A stretch of 13,347 nucleotides of DNA from Candidatus Cloacimonadota bacterium (GCA_023230795.1 JALNWR010000056.1:1-13347), one strand, 5' to 3'; shown: positions 1 to 7,030, numbered from the stretch's first letter. Numbers and translations are program-made. Notes: generated from the letters alone by a model not told the origin.

Positions 1-1512
1 CAAAAGGTTTACTCCCACCAACACGTCATATTCGCCCAAGCGCAATTCCCGGATAATCTTAGCCCGCTCGATGCTATCGATATCGCTATGCAGGTATCTG
101 CTGCGAATTCCACTATTTTGCAGATAAGTGCAAAGGTCTTCCGCCATGCGTTTGGTGAGGGTCATTACCAGCACCTTATGCCCTTTGGCTATACGGGACT
201 TAGCCTGCGAGATGAGGTCATCCACCTGGTTTTTGATGGGCTTGATTTCGATCTGGGGGTCCAAAAGCCCGGTGGGGCGAATTACCTGCTCCACGATCTC
301 GCCGCCGGTTTTATCCAATTCATAGGCCGCTGGAGTGGCAGAGACGAAGATCACCTGATGCAGATATTCTTCAAATTCCTCAAACTGCAAAGGGCGGTTA
401 TCAAAAGCGGAAGGCAGGCGGAAGCCATACTCCACCAGATTTTTCTTGCGCGTGTAATCTCCGCCGAACATGGCATGAACCTGCGGGATGGAAGCATGAG
501 ATTCATCGATAACAAAGAGAAAATCCTCTGGGAAATAGTCCAAAAGGCAATTTGGCGGCTCTCCCGGCTGGGCTCCGGTGAGATGACGGGTATAATTTTC
601 TATCCCGCTGCAATAGCCCAGCTCCCGCAACATCTCCAGATCAAACATAGTGCGCTGCTTCAGCCTGTCTGCCTCCACATAACGCTGATTGTCCAGATAG
701 TATTTTACCCGCTGTTCCATCTCAGCCTGAATGCTATGCACTGCGGCATTGAGCTTATCCTCACTCATGATAAAGTGAATGGCAGGATATACGGGATATT
801 CTTCTACCCTGCCCAGACTATTATAGGAAATGGGATGCAGCTTTTCCAGATTTACGATCTCATCTCCAAAAAATTCCACTCTGAGGCAGTGTTCTAGATA
901 GGCGGGATAGATATCCACAGTATCACCCCGCACCCTAAATGCTCCCCGTTCAAAAGCGATGTCATTGCGGGAATAGTGCGCTGTGACCAGTTTTTTGAGC
1001 AATTCATCCCGGTCCATTTTCATCCCCAATTCCAGGCGGATCAGAGCTTCGCGATACTCCTCCGGCACACCCAGGCCGTAGATGCAGGATACCGAAGCCA
1101 CTATGATCACATCCCGGCGCTCCATCAGACTCATAGTAGCCCTAAGCCTCAGCTTTTCGATCTGATCGTTTATATCGGAATCTTTTTCTATATAGATATC
1201 CTTGCCCGGGATGTATGCTTCAGGTTGATAGTAGTCGTAATAGGAGATGAAATACTCCACTGCATTGTGAGGGAAGAGCTGTTTCAATTCGCCATAAAGC
1301 TGAGCGGCGAGGGTCTTATTGTGCGAAAGCACCAGGGTGGGGCGGTTCAATTTTTGGATAGCATTGGCTATAGTAAAGGTCTTCCCGCTACCGGTAACCC
1401 CCAAGAGCACCTGAAAGCGTTTCCCTTCCTGCACTCCCTTGACCAGCTCGGCTATAGCTTCAGGCTGGTCTCCGCTGGGAGCATATTCTGTGATCAATTC
1501 AAAACTGGACAT
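1..1512 (-). CDS. uvrB: UvrABC excision nuclease subunit B, C-terminus off the window
   Basis: UvrB is the DNA-damage-verifying helicase-like subunit of nucleotide excision repair; UvrA loads it and it recruits UvrC. The reading frame is open for 504 codons to base 1. The family is usually about 660-680 residues, so roughly the last 160 (helicase motif VI and the UvrC-binding UVR domain) lie outside. Visible motifs: GDQPEAI near residue 14, Walker A GVTGSGKT at about 38-45, the damage-probing beta-hairpin region ISYYDYYQPEAY at about 89-100, DESHAS at about 336-341, FVSATP, and IIRELRLGEYDVLVG near the edge. Two adjacent ATGs exist (1515 and 1512). I chose 1512 because GGAGG (1521-1517) leaves 4 nt before it but only 1 nt before the other, and because MSSFELITEY fits the family's N-terminus. 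It is divergent from the 1635 gene. Identification is certain; the exact start is less so. Confidence 0.97.
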   Translation of the reverse strand, partial: MSSFELITEYAPSGDQPEAIAELVKGVQEGKRFQVLLGVTGSGKTFTIANAIQKLNRPTLVLSHNKTLAAQLYGELKQLFPHNAVEYFISYYDYYQPEAYIPGKDIYIEKDSDINDQIEKLRLRATMSLMERRDVIIVASVSCIYGLGVPEEYREALIRLELGMKMDRDELLKKLVTAHYSRNDIAFERGAFRVRGDTVDIYPAYLEHCLRVEFFGDEIVNLEKLHPISYNSLGRVEEYPVYPAIHFIMSEDKLNAAVHSIQAEMEQRVKYYLDNQRYVEADRLKQRTMFDLEMLRELGYCSGIENYTRHLTGAQPGEPPNCLLDYFPEDFLFVIDESHASIPQVHAMFGGDYTRKKNLVEYGFRLPSAFDNRPLQFEEFEEYLHQVIFVSATPAAYELDKTGGEIVEQVIRPTGLLDPQIEIKPIKNQVDDLISQAKSRIAKGHKVLVMTLTKRMAEDLCTYLQNSGIRSRYLHSDIDSIERAKIIRELRLGEYDVLVGVNLL

Positions 1513-1555
1513 CATGCCTCCACTTACTTGACATTAAGAAATTCTTCTTGACTGA

Positions 1556-1584
1556 ATTATGCTTTCTTTCAGTTTGGATACCAA
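1556..1584 (-). promoter_or_regulatory. Predicted sigma70-type promoter of uvrB
   Basis: On the minus strand, TTGGTA (1584-1579) is followed by a 17-nt spacer and CATAAT (1561-1556). This gives 4 of 6 and 5 of 6 matches to TTGACA and TATAAT. Transcription would start near 1549, leaving a leader of about 35 nt with GGAGG before the uvrB start. The -35 box shares bases with the promoter on the other strand. No Escherichia-type LexA box (CTGT-N8-ACAG) was seen in the gap. This is a pattern match by eye only. Confidence 0.5.
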
Positions 1585-1602
1585 GAAAGAGGCAGATATA
1601 AT
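1574..1602 (+). promoter_or_regulatory. Predicted promoter of the 107-aa gene and ndk
   Basis: A perfect TATAAT at 1597-1602 is preceded, after a 17-nt spacer, by TTGGAT (1574-1579), which matches only the TTG of the -35 consensus. The start would be near 1609, about 26 nt before the ATG at 1635. AGGAG at 1622-1626 is the ribosome binding site, 8 nt from the start codon. The -35 box lies in the imperfect palindrome TTGGATACCAA, which also supplies the uvrB -35 box on the opposite strand. Confidence 0.5.
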
Positions 1603-1634
1603 TCTGTCGAGAAATAAATTCAGGAGTCCTTCAC

Positions 1635-1958
1635 ATGCTTAATAATGATGAATTACAAATCAATTACGAAAACCTGCTAAAACTGGGATATGCCGTGATC
1701 GACGTGCGCTTCAAGGATTACGACTTCTGCATCGATAACCACAAACTTGTGATCGGACGTGTGGATTCGGACCGCGACGAGTTTTATCAGGATATGCTAA
1801 AGCTTTATACGGGAACGGAATTTAAACCCGGAGAAATCTTTGAAATCTGGACCGAGATCCTGCTGCACAAGATTCGCATGAGCAAAGCTCTCAAGCGTGA
1901 TATGGCTATCAAAGTAGCGGCCTTGGATTATATCGAGACCATCTATACCCAAAGATGA
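1635..1958 (+). CDS. Uncharacterised 107-aa protein translationally coupled to ndk
   Basis: I do not recognise this protein. It is short, rich in charged and aromatic residues, and has no signal peptide, membrane segment or cysteine cluster (one Cys, in DFCIDNHK), so it is probably cytoplasmic. The first half (GYAVIDVRFKDYDF, then KLVIGRVDSD) looks like beta strands. The second half (residues about 47-107) looks mostly helical and includes an arginine/lysine-rich piece, HKIRMSKALKRDMAIK. The start is supported by AGGAG 8 nt upstream. Its stop overlaps the ndk start as ATGA, so the two are almost surely one transcript with coupled translation. This suggests a role near nucleotide metabolism, but that is inference from position only. 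It is a real gene: it has a promoter, a ribosome binding site and tight coupling. Confidence 0.8.
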   Translation: MLNNDELQINYENLLKLGYAVIDVRFKDYDFCIDNHKLVIGRVDSDRDEFYQDMLKLYTGTEFKPGEIFEIWTEILLHKIRMSKALKRDMAIKVAALDYIETIYTQR

Positions 1959-2359
1959 TAGAGCAAAGCCTCTTTTTGATCAAACCAAACGCAGTCATGC
2001 GAGGGCATGTGGGTCAGATCATCACTATGCTCGAAGATCAGGGCTTTGCTATAGTAAAGATGAAGCTCTTCCGCTTTGATGAAGAGCTTGCCCGCATTTT
2101 TTATGCAGAACACATCGGCAAGGAATTTTATCCCAGATTGCAGCGCTTTATGTGCTCCGGGAATACCGTGGCCCTGCTTTTGGAGCGGGAAAACGCCATT
2201 AAAGTCCTGCGCGAACTGATCGGAGATCTATCTCCGGAAAAACGCAAGCCCGGAACCATCCGCGCCCTGTATGGAGATGGCGTTACCGAAAATGGCGCTC
2301 ACGCTTCGGATAGCCTTGAAAGTGCCAAACGGGAGACTGAAGTAATATTTGGAGCATAA
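1955..2359 (+). CDS. ndk: Nucleoside-diphosphate kinase
   Basis: NDK transfers the gamma-phosphate from ATP to other (d)NDPs through a phosphohistidine and so balances NTP pools in the cytoplasm. The 134-aa length is close to the usual 135-150. Family features visible: the N-terminal SLFLIKPNAV with Lys10, GFAIVKMK, FYAEHIGKEFY, the PGTIRALYGD segment, and the active-site NGAHASDS with the catalytic His116 followed by SLESAKRE. Small departures from the commonest sequence are KPNAV for KPDAV and HASDS for HGSDS; the second is common in the family and neither removes a catalytic residue. The start codon overlaps the upstream stop (ATGA). No convincing intrinsic terminator follows; the only candidate is a weak CCTGA...TCAGG pairing just after the stop. 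Confidence 0.96.
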   Translation: MIEQSLFLIKPNAVMRGHVGQIITMLEDQGFAIVKMKLFRFDEELARIFYAEHIGKEFYPRLQRFMCSGNTVALLLERENAIKVLRELIGDLSPEKRKPGTIRALYGDGVTENGAHASDSLESAKRETEVIFGA

Positions 2360-2689
2360 GGACCTGAGCGCTATAAAGCTTAAGGGATTCAGGCCAAATA
2401 ATCAGACCGCCAGCAGTAACAGCCCTCTTTTGATAAACCCTTTTTAACTCGATTTCGAGTCGAACTTGCGTCGAAAGCTAATTGATCAATAGAGCGAGGG
2501 TCAGGATTTTATGAAGTTATAGCCTTTTCATAGCATTCCAATCAAGCGAATTTTACCTGACAATAATGACCAAATATTGAATCTATGAGACATTGAAATA
2601 AGATAATAACTTGGAATTGAATCTTTTTTATTGACAGCAGGATAAGCTTTGATTATCTTGTCAAAAAGGATTATAAGGAAAGTCTTTGT
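2360..2689. other. 330-bp non-coding stretch upstream of the nqr operon
   Basis: No gene is supported here. Visible elements are: ACTCGA-TT-TCGAGT at 2447-2460; the perfect 10-bp palindrome ATTGATCAAT at 2481-2490; TATGAA (2510-2515) pairing with TTCATA (2527-2532), enclosed by GTCAGG (2500-2505) and CCTGAC (2556-2561); and direct repeats ATTGAATCT at 2576-2584 and 2616-2624, with a partial copy ATTGAA at 2592. The right end holds the operon promoter. The paired elements lie upstream of the -35 box, so they are not part of the nqr leader. They could be operator sites, a small RNA, or the tail of the ndk transcript. No tRNA, riboswitch or known RNA fold was recognised. Confidence 0.5.
2631..2659 (+). 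promoter_or_regulatory. Predicted sigma70-type promoter of the nqr operon
   Basis: A perfect TTGACA (2631-2636), a 17-nt spacer and TATCTT (2654-2659, four of six matches) predict a start near 2666, about 24 nt before the nqrB start codon. AAGGAA at 2675-2680 is the ribosome binding site, 9 nt from the ATG. Repeated ATTGAA words lie just upstream and may be regulator sites. Confidence 0.6.
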
Positions 2690-3613
2690 ATGTTTGAAAA
2701 AATTCTGAAACAGCCGATGATGACACGAGTGCTTTACGCTCTTACCCCCATCGCGATCTTTTCAGTTTACCTATTCGGCTTGAGAGTTCTAGCTGTCCTG
2801 GCCGTTGCGAATATAGGAGCTTATTTTACCGAGCTGCTTTTTGTACGTAAGAAGAAACCCGGGAAAGTAACCATGGCCGCATTTGTAACGGGCAGTCTGG
2901 TAGCCTTGACCTTGCCGCCTACCATTCCTTTGTGGATGTCTTTCCTGTCCGGAGTGATTTCCATCGCTTTTGGCAAGATGGTCTTTGGCGGATTTGGGAC
3001 AAACGTGTTCAACCCGGCGATATTAGGACGCACCTTCATATATATATCATTCCCAAATCAGATGACTATATCATGGGTAAAACCTTATCTTCTCAGCGAC
3101 TTTCCGGGAGGTTTGGTGCGTTGGCAGGCAGATAGTGCGATGCGCACCGGAGCCACGATCCTGAACAATTACCGAGCTACCGGTGAGGCTTTGCATGGCT
3201 TTGCAGATGCTTTCACGGGCTTTATCCCGGGCTCTGCAGGCGAAACCTCTGCCTTGCTCATCATCCTGGCTGCGGTGTATCTGATCTTTACCAAAACGGC
3301 AAAGTGGCAGCCCATGCTTTCTACTTTGATCTTTGTGACTCTGTTCAGCTTCATCTTTTATCCGCAGATGAATCCCCTTTATTTCTTGGTGAGTGGTGGG
3401 GCAATGTTTGGCATAGTATTTATGGTTACAGACCCCATCTCCTGTCCCAGAGGCAAATGGGCGATCTGGATTTATGGGCTGTTGATCGGATTTCTCACCG
3501 TGTTTATCCGCCGCTATTCTCTTTTTGCGGAAGGCTTTATGTTTGCGCTATTGCTCACCAATGCCTTTATGCCCTTGATAGAATACGGGCTTGAAAAAGT
3601 GGGGGTCAAATGA
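2690..3613 (+). CDS. nqrB: Na+-translocating NADH:quinone reductase subunit B-like (NqrB/RnfD family)
   Basis: This integral membrane subunit carries a covalently bound FMN and forms part of the Na+ path. It is hydrophobic throughout, with about 8-10 likely membrane segments. Family blocks: LPPTIPLW at 75-82, FGGFGTNVFNPAILGRTF at 99-116, TGAT at 153-156 (a likely flavin attachment site through Thr156; the usual motif is SGAT), FIPGSAGETS at 178-187, and FMVTDPIS followed by GKWAIWIYGLLIGFLTVFIR. These are closer to NqrB than to RnfD. At 307 aa it lacks the roughly 100-residue N-terminal extension of Vibrio-type NqrB (about 410 aa), so it is RnfD-sized. It heads the operon; no nqrA lies upstream, where ndk and a promoter are found instead. 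It overlaps the next gene by 4 nt. Family membership is certain; the B-versus-RnfD label rests on sequence blocks and on the linked nqrF. Confidence 0.9.
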   Translation: MFEKILKQPMMTRVLYALTPIAIFSVYLFGLRVLAVLAVANIGAYFTELLFVRKKKPGKVTMAAFVTGSLVALTLPPTIPLWMSFLSGVISIAFGKMVFGGFGTNVFNPAILGRTFIYISFPNQMTISWVKPYLLSDFPGGLVRWQADSAMRTGATILNNYRATGEALHGFADAFTGFIPGSAGETSALLIILAAVYLIFTKTAKWQPMLSTLIFVTLFSFIFYPQMNPLYFLVSGGAMFGIVFMVTDPISCPRGKWAIWIYGLLIGFLTVFIRRYSLFAEGFMFALLLTNAFMPLIEYGLEKVGVK

Positions 3614-4275
3614 AAGACAGTTTCCTGTACCCCATCATCTTCATGCTGATTATGGTAGTGCTATTTTCTGGCATACTGGCGGTAACTTACCGCTTTAGCG
3701 AGGCAAAGATTCAGGATTACCAGACAGATAGCTATCAGAAAATGATACTCAGCACTCTGGCCACCAAGATCGCCGAAATCACGCAGCAAAACCCGCAGGA
3801 TATCATGGCGGCCTATCCCAAATCTTTTGAGCAATATATATATCAGCTTAATCCTCAAGGTTTTGAGCGTGAAGTATATCAAGCCGTGGTGGATGAAGAG
3901 GTGGTGGCATACAGTTTTGAGATCAAAGGCAAAGGCCTGTGGGGGACTATGCGGGCCTTGGTTTCCACTACTCCGGATTTTAGAACTATTCTGGATTTCA
4001 ACATAGTAAGTCAACAGGAGACTCCCGGTTTGGGTGCGCGCATCGAAGAAGAATGGTTTTTGAGCCAATTTCGGGACCGCATCTTTGTGGTAAATCCAGA
4101 ATCTGAAGATGATGTAACCCAAAGCTATGAATTCATCTCCGAAGCCCAAACACCGGAGAATGATCGCCAACTCAAGCGTGTGACCGGAGCCACCATCACC
4201 TCAGACTCGGTGATAAAAATGCTGCGTGCAGAATTTAACTACATATACTCTTATGTTCGGAGCAATGAACTATGA
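3610..4275 (+). CDS. nqrC: Na+-NQR subunit C (NqrC/RnfG family, FMN-binding)
   Basis: NqrC is a membrane-anchored periplasmic-facing subunit that carries a second covalent FMN. One membrane helix covers residues about 7-27, followed by a soluble domain. Diagnostic pieces are GKGLWGTMRALVS at 107-119, FNIVSQQETPGLGARI at 130-145, and the FMN attachment motif TGATITS at 192-198, whose Thr197 is the expected flavin ester position by the (S/T)GATxT rule. At 221 aa it is somewhat shorter than typical NqrC (about 255) and close to RnfG. The ATG overlaps the nqrB stop (ATGA), and the gene in turn overlaps nqrD by 4 nt. Attaching the flavin needs an ApbE-type transferase, which is not in this window. 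Confidence 0.93.
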   Translation: MKDSFLYPIIFMLIMVVLFSGILAVTYRFSEAKIQDYQTDSYQKMILSTLATKIAEITQQNPQDIMAAYPKSFEQYIYQLNPQGFEREVYQAVVDEEVVAYSFEIKGKGLWGTMRALVSTTPDFRTILDFNIVSQQETPGLGARIEEEWFLSQFRDRIFVVNPESEDDVTQSYEFISEAQTPENDRQLKRVTGATITSDSVIKMLRAEFNYIYSYVRSNEL

Positions 4276-4868
4276 CCAAAAAAGAAATATTCTTCAATGC
4301 CACTTTCAAGGACAATTCCATCTGGCGCCAGATTCTGGGCATCTGCTCCGCTCTGGCTGTTACAAACCTCATGCTCAATAGCCTGATTATGGGTTTGGGC
4401 GTGATCTTTACCCTGGCTATGGCAAATATGACCATCTCCCTGATCCGGAATTGGACTCCTCGCAGTGTGCGGATGATGTTGCAAGTATTGATTATCGCGT
4501 CATACGTGATCATCGTGGATATCTTTCTGAAAGCCAATATGCCTCAGATCAGTAAACAGCTGGGGCCTTATGTGGGCTTGATTATTACAAATTGCATTTT
4601 GATGGGGCGGGCGGAAGCTTTTGCCTCGAAGAATAAAGTGCTGGATTCCCTGATTGATGGCATCGGAACCGGAATAGGCTATACCTTGGTTCTGCTTTTG
4701 ATTTCCCTTGTGCGCGAGCTCTTTGGCTTTGGCAGTGTCTTTGGCTTCAGGGTATTTGGTGACTGGTGGACAGATTGGAGCATCATGGTGATGGCACCCA
4801 GTGCTTTCTTCATCCTGGCTATGCTCATCTGGATCGTAAACACATACTATTACAAGGTGAAAGCATAA
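4272..4868 (+). CDS. nqrD: Na+-NQR subunit D (NqrD/RnfE family)
   Basis: NqrD is a six-helix membrane protein that pairs with NqrE in an inverted arrangement; together they hold an intramembrane [2Fe-2S] cluster. At 198 aa it is close to the normal ~210. Characteristic pieces are LGICSALAVTN at 22-32 (Cys25), ISLIRNWTPRSVRMMLQ at 55-71, GLIITNCILMGRAEAFAS at about 102-119 (Cys108), and DGIGTGIGYTLVLLLISLVRELFG. The two cysteines are the expected cluster ligands. It shares 4 nt with nqrC at the start, and its stop overlaps the nqrE ATG by one base (TAATG). These fits are to NqrD rather than RnfE by the IRNxxPxSVR block. Confidence 0.94.
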   Translation: MTKKEIFFNATFKDNSIWRQILGICSALAVTNLMLNSLIMGLGVIFTLAMANMTISLIRNWTPRSVRMMLQVLIIASYVIIVDIFLKANMPQISKQLGPYVGLIITNCILMGRAEAFASKNKVLDSLIDGIGTGIGYTLVLLLISLVRELFGFGSVFGFRVFGDWWTDWSIMVMAPSAFFILAMLIWIVNTYYYKVKA

Positions 4869-5455
4869 TGGATATTAGCGCATTTGTTCTCTTTTGGGCT
4901 GCTATTTTTACCGGCAACATCCTGCTCACATACTTTTTGGGCATGTGCTCCTATCTCTCGGTCTCCCGGGAAATCGAATCCGCCTTTGGGCTGGGAGTGG
5001 CCGTATTCTTTGTCCTCGTTGTCACTACCGCTCTGAACTGGGTGGTGTATCACTATATCCTGGTGCCATTTGGCATAGTGTATCTGCAATACATAGTATT
5101 TATCATCGTGATCGCTGCCTTTGTACAGTTTCTGGAGCTGCTCATCGAACGCTACACACCGGCGCTATATTACTCTTTGGGTATTTTCTTGCCACTCATC
5201 ACAGTGAATTGCGCGATCTTGGGAGTTAGCCTCTTTATGATCATTCGGAATTATAATTTTATCCAATCTATAGCCTTTGGGGCCGGCAGTGGAATCGGCT
5301 GGCTCCTGGCCATCCTGATGCTGGCTGGCATCCGGCGAAAACTCAAAGAGAAAATGGTGCCCGCTGGCCTGCGTGGAGCTGGAATCAGCCTGATCATCAC
5401 AGGGATCATGGCGCTGGGCTTTATCGGATTCTCCGGCATAGTTCAGATTCAGTAA
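4868..5455 (+). CDS. nqrE: Na+-NQR subunit E (NqrE/RnfA family)
   Basis: NqrE is the membrane partner of NqrD and supplies the other two cysteines of the intramembrane [2Fe-2S] cluster. The 195-aa protein contains LLTYFLGMCSYLSVSREIESAFGLG (residues about 19-43, Cys27; the block is quoted in overlapping parts: FLGMCSYLSVS and IESAFGLG), LGIFLPLITVNCAILG at 104-119 (Cys115), GSGIGWLLAI, PAGLRGAGISLIITGIMALG and a C-terminal FSGIVQ. The frame is open further upstream inside nqrD, but the ATG at 4868 gives the family's exact N-terminus and the TAATG stop-start overlap, so the longer version is wrong. Six membrane helices are expected. nqrF follows after 6 nt. Confidence 0.94.
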   Translation: MDISAFVLFWAAIFTGNILLTYFLGMCSYLSVSREIESAFGLGVAVFFVLVVTTALNWVVYHYILVPFGIVYLQYIVFIIVIAAFVQFLELLIERYTPALYYSLGIFLPLITVNCAILGVSLFMIIRNYNFIQSIAFGAGSGIGWLLAILMLAGIRRKLKEKMVPAGLRGAGISLIITGIMALGFIGFSGIVQIQ

Positions 5456-5461
5456 GGGGAA

Positions 5462-6571
5462 ATGATGCTGATAAGGATTTTGCAAGATATAGCGTTGATG
5501 GGCGGCATCGGGGTGATCCTGGCCCTGATACTGGTACTGGCGCAGCGCTGGCTGAGCAATTACGGAGAAGTAACGATCAATATCAACGGGAAAAGAGACC
5601 TGACCGTGACCGGTGGAGAAACCCTATTGACCAGTTTGGGCGACAAACAGATTTTTATCCCTTCGGCCTGCGGAGGCCGCGGAACCTGCGGAGCCTGCAA
5701 ATGCCAGATTTTGGATGGAGGTGGGCCGATTTTACCCACAGAAAAACCGCTGCTCACCAAACAGGAAATGGGGGATAATGTGCGTCTGGCCTGTCAGGTA
5801 AAAGTAAAGAGTGATATCAAAATCCAGATTCCGGATGAGATTTTCAATATCCGTCGCTTCCACAGCGTGATCGAAGAGATATTAGACTATACCTATGACA
5901 TCAAGGGCGTTACATTCAAGCTTTCCGAGGGGCAAACTATAGATTTTAAGGCTGGGCAATATGTGCAGCTCGAAACTAAACCCTACGGAAAAGTAAAACA
6001 AAAAGTGATGCGAGCCTATTCGATCTCCTCCAAACCTGAGATCAAAGACCGCATCCAACTCATCGTACGTCTGGTACCAGAAGGAATCTGCACCACCTGG
6101 GTGCACAATCAACTCAAAGTGGGCGATGAAGTAGATTTCACCGGGCCCTATGGAGATTTTTATCTGCGCGATACAGATGCCGATATCATCTTTGTGGCCG
6201 GTGGCTCTGGCTCTGCGCCCATCAAATCCATGTTAGAACATCTTAGGGAGGTAGGAACAAAAAGAAAGATGACTTATTTCTTTGGTGCCCGTACCGTAAA
6301 GGACCTTTATCTGGAAGAAGAAATGCGGGATTTTGAGGAATATTTCGATGATTTTGAGTATGTGCCTGTGCTATCTCATGCCGATGAAACCGACAATTGG
6401 CAAGGAAAGACAGGATTCGTGATGCCATACTTTAAGGAAGCTATCAGAGACCCCAAGAATACGGAAGCTTACCTTTGTGGCAGCCCCGGCATGATCGCCG
6501 CTGTCACAAAATCACTGATCAACGATTATGGTATCGCTGAGGAGAAAATCTATTATGACAGCTTTGGGTAA
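5462..6571 (+). CDS. nqrF: Na+-NQR subunit F, NADH dehydrogenase flavoprotein
   Basis: NqrF is the entry point for electrons: it oxidises NADH with FAD and passes electrons through a [2Fe-2S] cluster. Domains in order: an N-terminal membrane anchor at about 7-28; a plant-type ferredoxin domain at about 36-125 with Cys70, Cys76, Cys79 and Cys111 in C-x5-C-x2-C-x31-C spacing (SACGGRGTCGAC ... LAC); an FAD domain with RAYSISS at 184-190; and a NADH domain with VAGGSGSAPIKS at 245-256, LCGSPGMI at 338-345 and a C-terminal IYYDSFG. Its 369 residues are shorter than the usual ~405-410. The start is an ATG pair preceded by AAGGGGA; 5462 and 5465 are both possible. This gene is absent from Rnf operons, so it marks the cluster as NQR. 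It is followed after 6 nt by an unknown gene. Confidence 0.95.
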   Translation: MMLIRILQDIALMGGIGVILALILVLAQRWLSNYGEVTININGKRDLTVTGGETLLTSLGDKQIFIPSACGGRGTCGACKCQILDGGGPILPTEKPLLTKQEMGDNVRLACQVKVKSDIKIQIPDEIFNIRRFHSVIEEILDYTYDIKGVTFKLSEGQTIDFKAGQYVQLETKPYGKVKQKVMRAYSISSKPEIKDRIQLIVRLVPEGICTTWVHNQLKVGDEVDFTGPYGDFYLRDTDADIIFVAGGSGSAPIKSMLEHLREVGTKRKMTYFFGARTVKDLYLEEEMRDFEEYFDDFEYVPVLSHADETDNWQGKTGFVMPYFKEAIRDPKNTEAYLCGSPGMIAAVTKSLINDYGIAEEKIYYDSFG

Positions 6572-6577
6572 AATATT

Positions 6578-7030
6578 ATGAAAGCTACTCCTACAGACAA
6601 GAAAATAACGGCAAGAATGCAACCAGGAGTGATTACATACAGTGGATTTTTGGGCAAAGATACCCGGAATTTTAAACAGATCATTGCGGATGACGAAATG
6701 GTGCTGGAAAAATTGGGTAAATCTGCCGAAGAAATCGCCGACCGCCTGGAATACTTCCAGCAAAAGAGTTTTGACGCTTTTCAGGGCTCCACTGTGGTCG
6801 ATGAAATATATGATGTAAACACAGAAGTGGTAAGAGGATATCTGCCCTGCCCCTTTATGCATCAGGGCGTGTATCGCAAAAGCTACACTACCGTAACCAA
6901 TACCAAAAGCGGCAAAAGCTTTACCTATTCTGCACTGAATATCCATCTTATCCGTGTACATCATTTCTTCGAAGGCAAAAAATCACACTTCCGCCTCGAA
7001 CCGCGAGAATTGGTTGCAGAGCTTTTTTGA
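6578..7030 (+). CDS. Uncharacterised 150-aa protein at the end of the nqr operon
   Basis: I cannot assign a named family. The protein appears soluble and cytoplasmic, with no signal peptide or membrane helix. The N-terminal part contains MQPGVITYSGFLGKDTRN (about 14-31), then a helix-rich stretch with EEIADRLEYFQQK. The second half looks like beta structure with LPCPFMHQGVYRKSYTTVTN, and the C-terminal part is histidine-rich: NIHLIRVHHFFEGKKSHFRLEP. One cysteine and several clustered histidines could bind a metal or cofactor, but no recognised motif is complete. It starts 6 nt after the nqrF stop with no terminator or promoter between, so it should be cotranscribed with nqrBCDEF. It is not NqrA (about 450 aa), NqrM (small, four cysteines) or ApbE. 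A link to NQR assembly or regulation is inference from position. Confidence 0.82.
   Translation: MKATPTDKKITARMQPGVITYSGFLGKDTRNFKQIIADDEMVLEKLGKSAEEIADRLEYFQQKSFDAFQGSTVVDEIYDVNTEVVRGYLPCPFMHQGVYRKSYTTVTNTKSGKSFTYSALNIHLIRVHHFFEGKKSHFRLEPRELVAELF

Noticed and set aside
88..1551. Long plus-strand open frames (269 and 191 codons) at the left end
   Set aside because: They lie antisense to uvrB, whose conserved motifs run through the whole stretch on the minus strand; their products resemble nothing and lack ribosome binding sites.
2481..2490. ATTGATCAAT as an FNR/Crp-type site
   Set aside because: The half-sites TTGAT and ATCAA overlap with no 4-nt spacer, so it does not match the FNR box; it is kept only as an unexplained palindrome.
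4766..4867. Longer NqrE start giving 229 aa
   Set aside because: The extra 34 codons lie inside nqrD and have no family match; the ATG at 4868 gives the standard NqrE N-terminus with a TAATG junction.
2690..6571. Reading the operon as Rnf
   Set aside because: The last gene is NqrF (ferredoxin + FAD + NADH domains), there is no rnfB or rnfC, and the gene order is B-C-D-E-F as in nqr operons.
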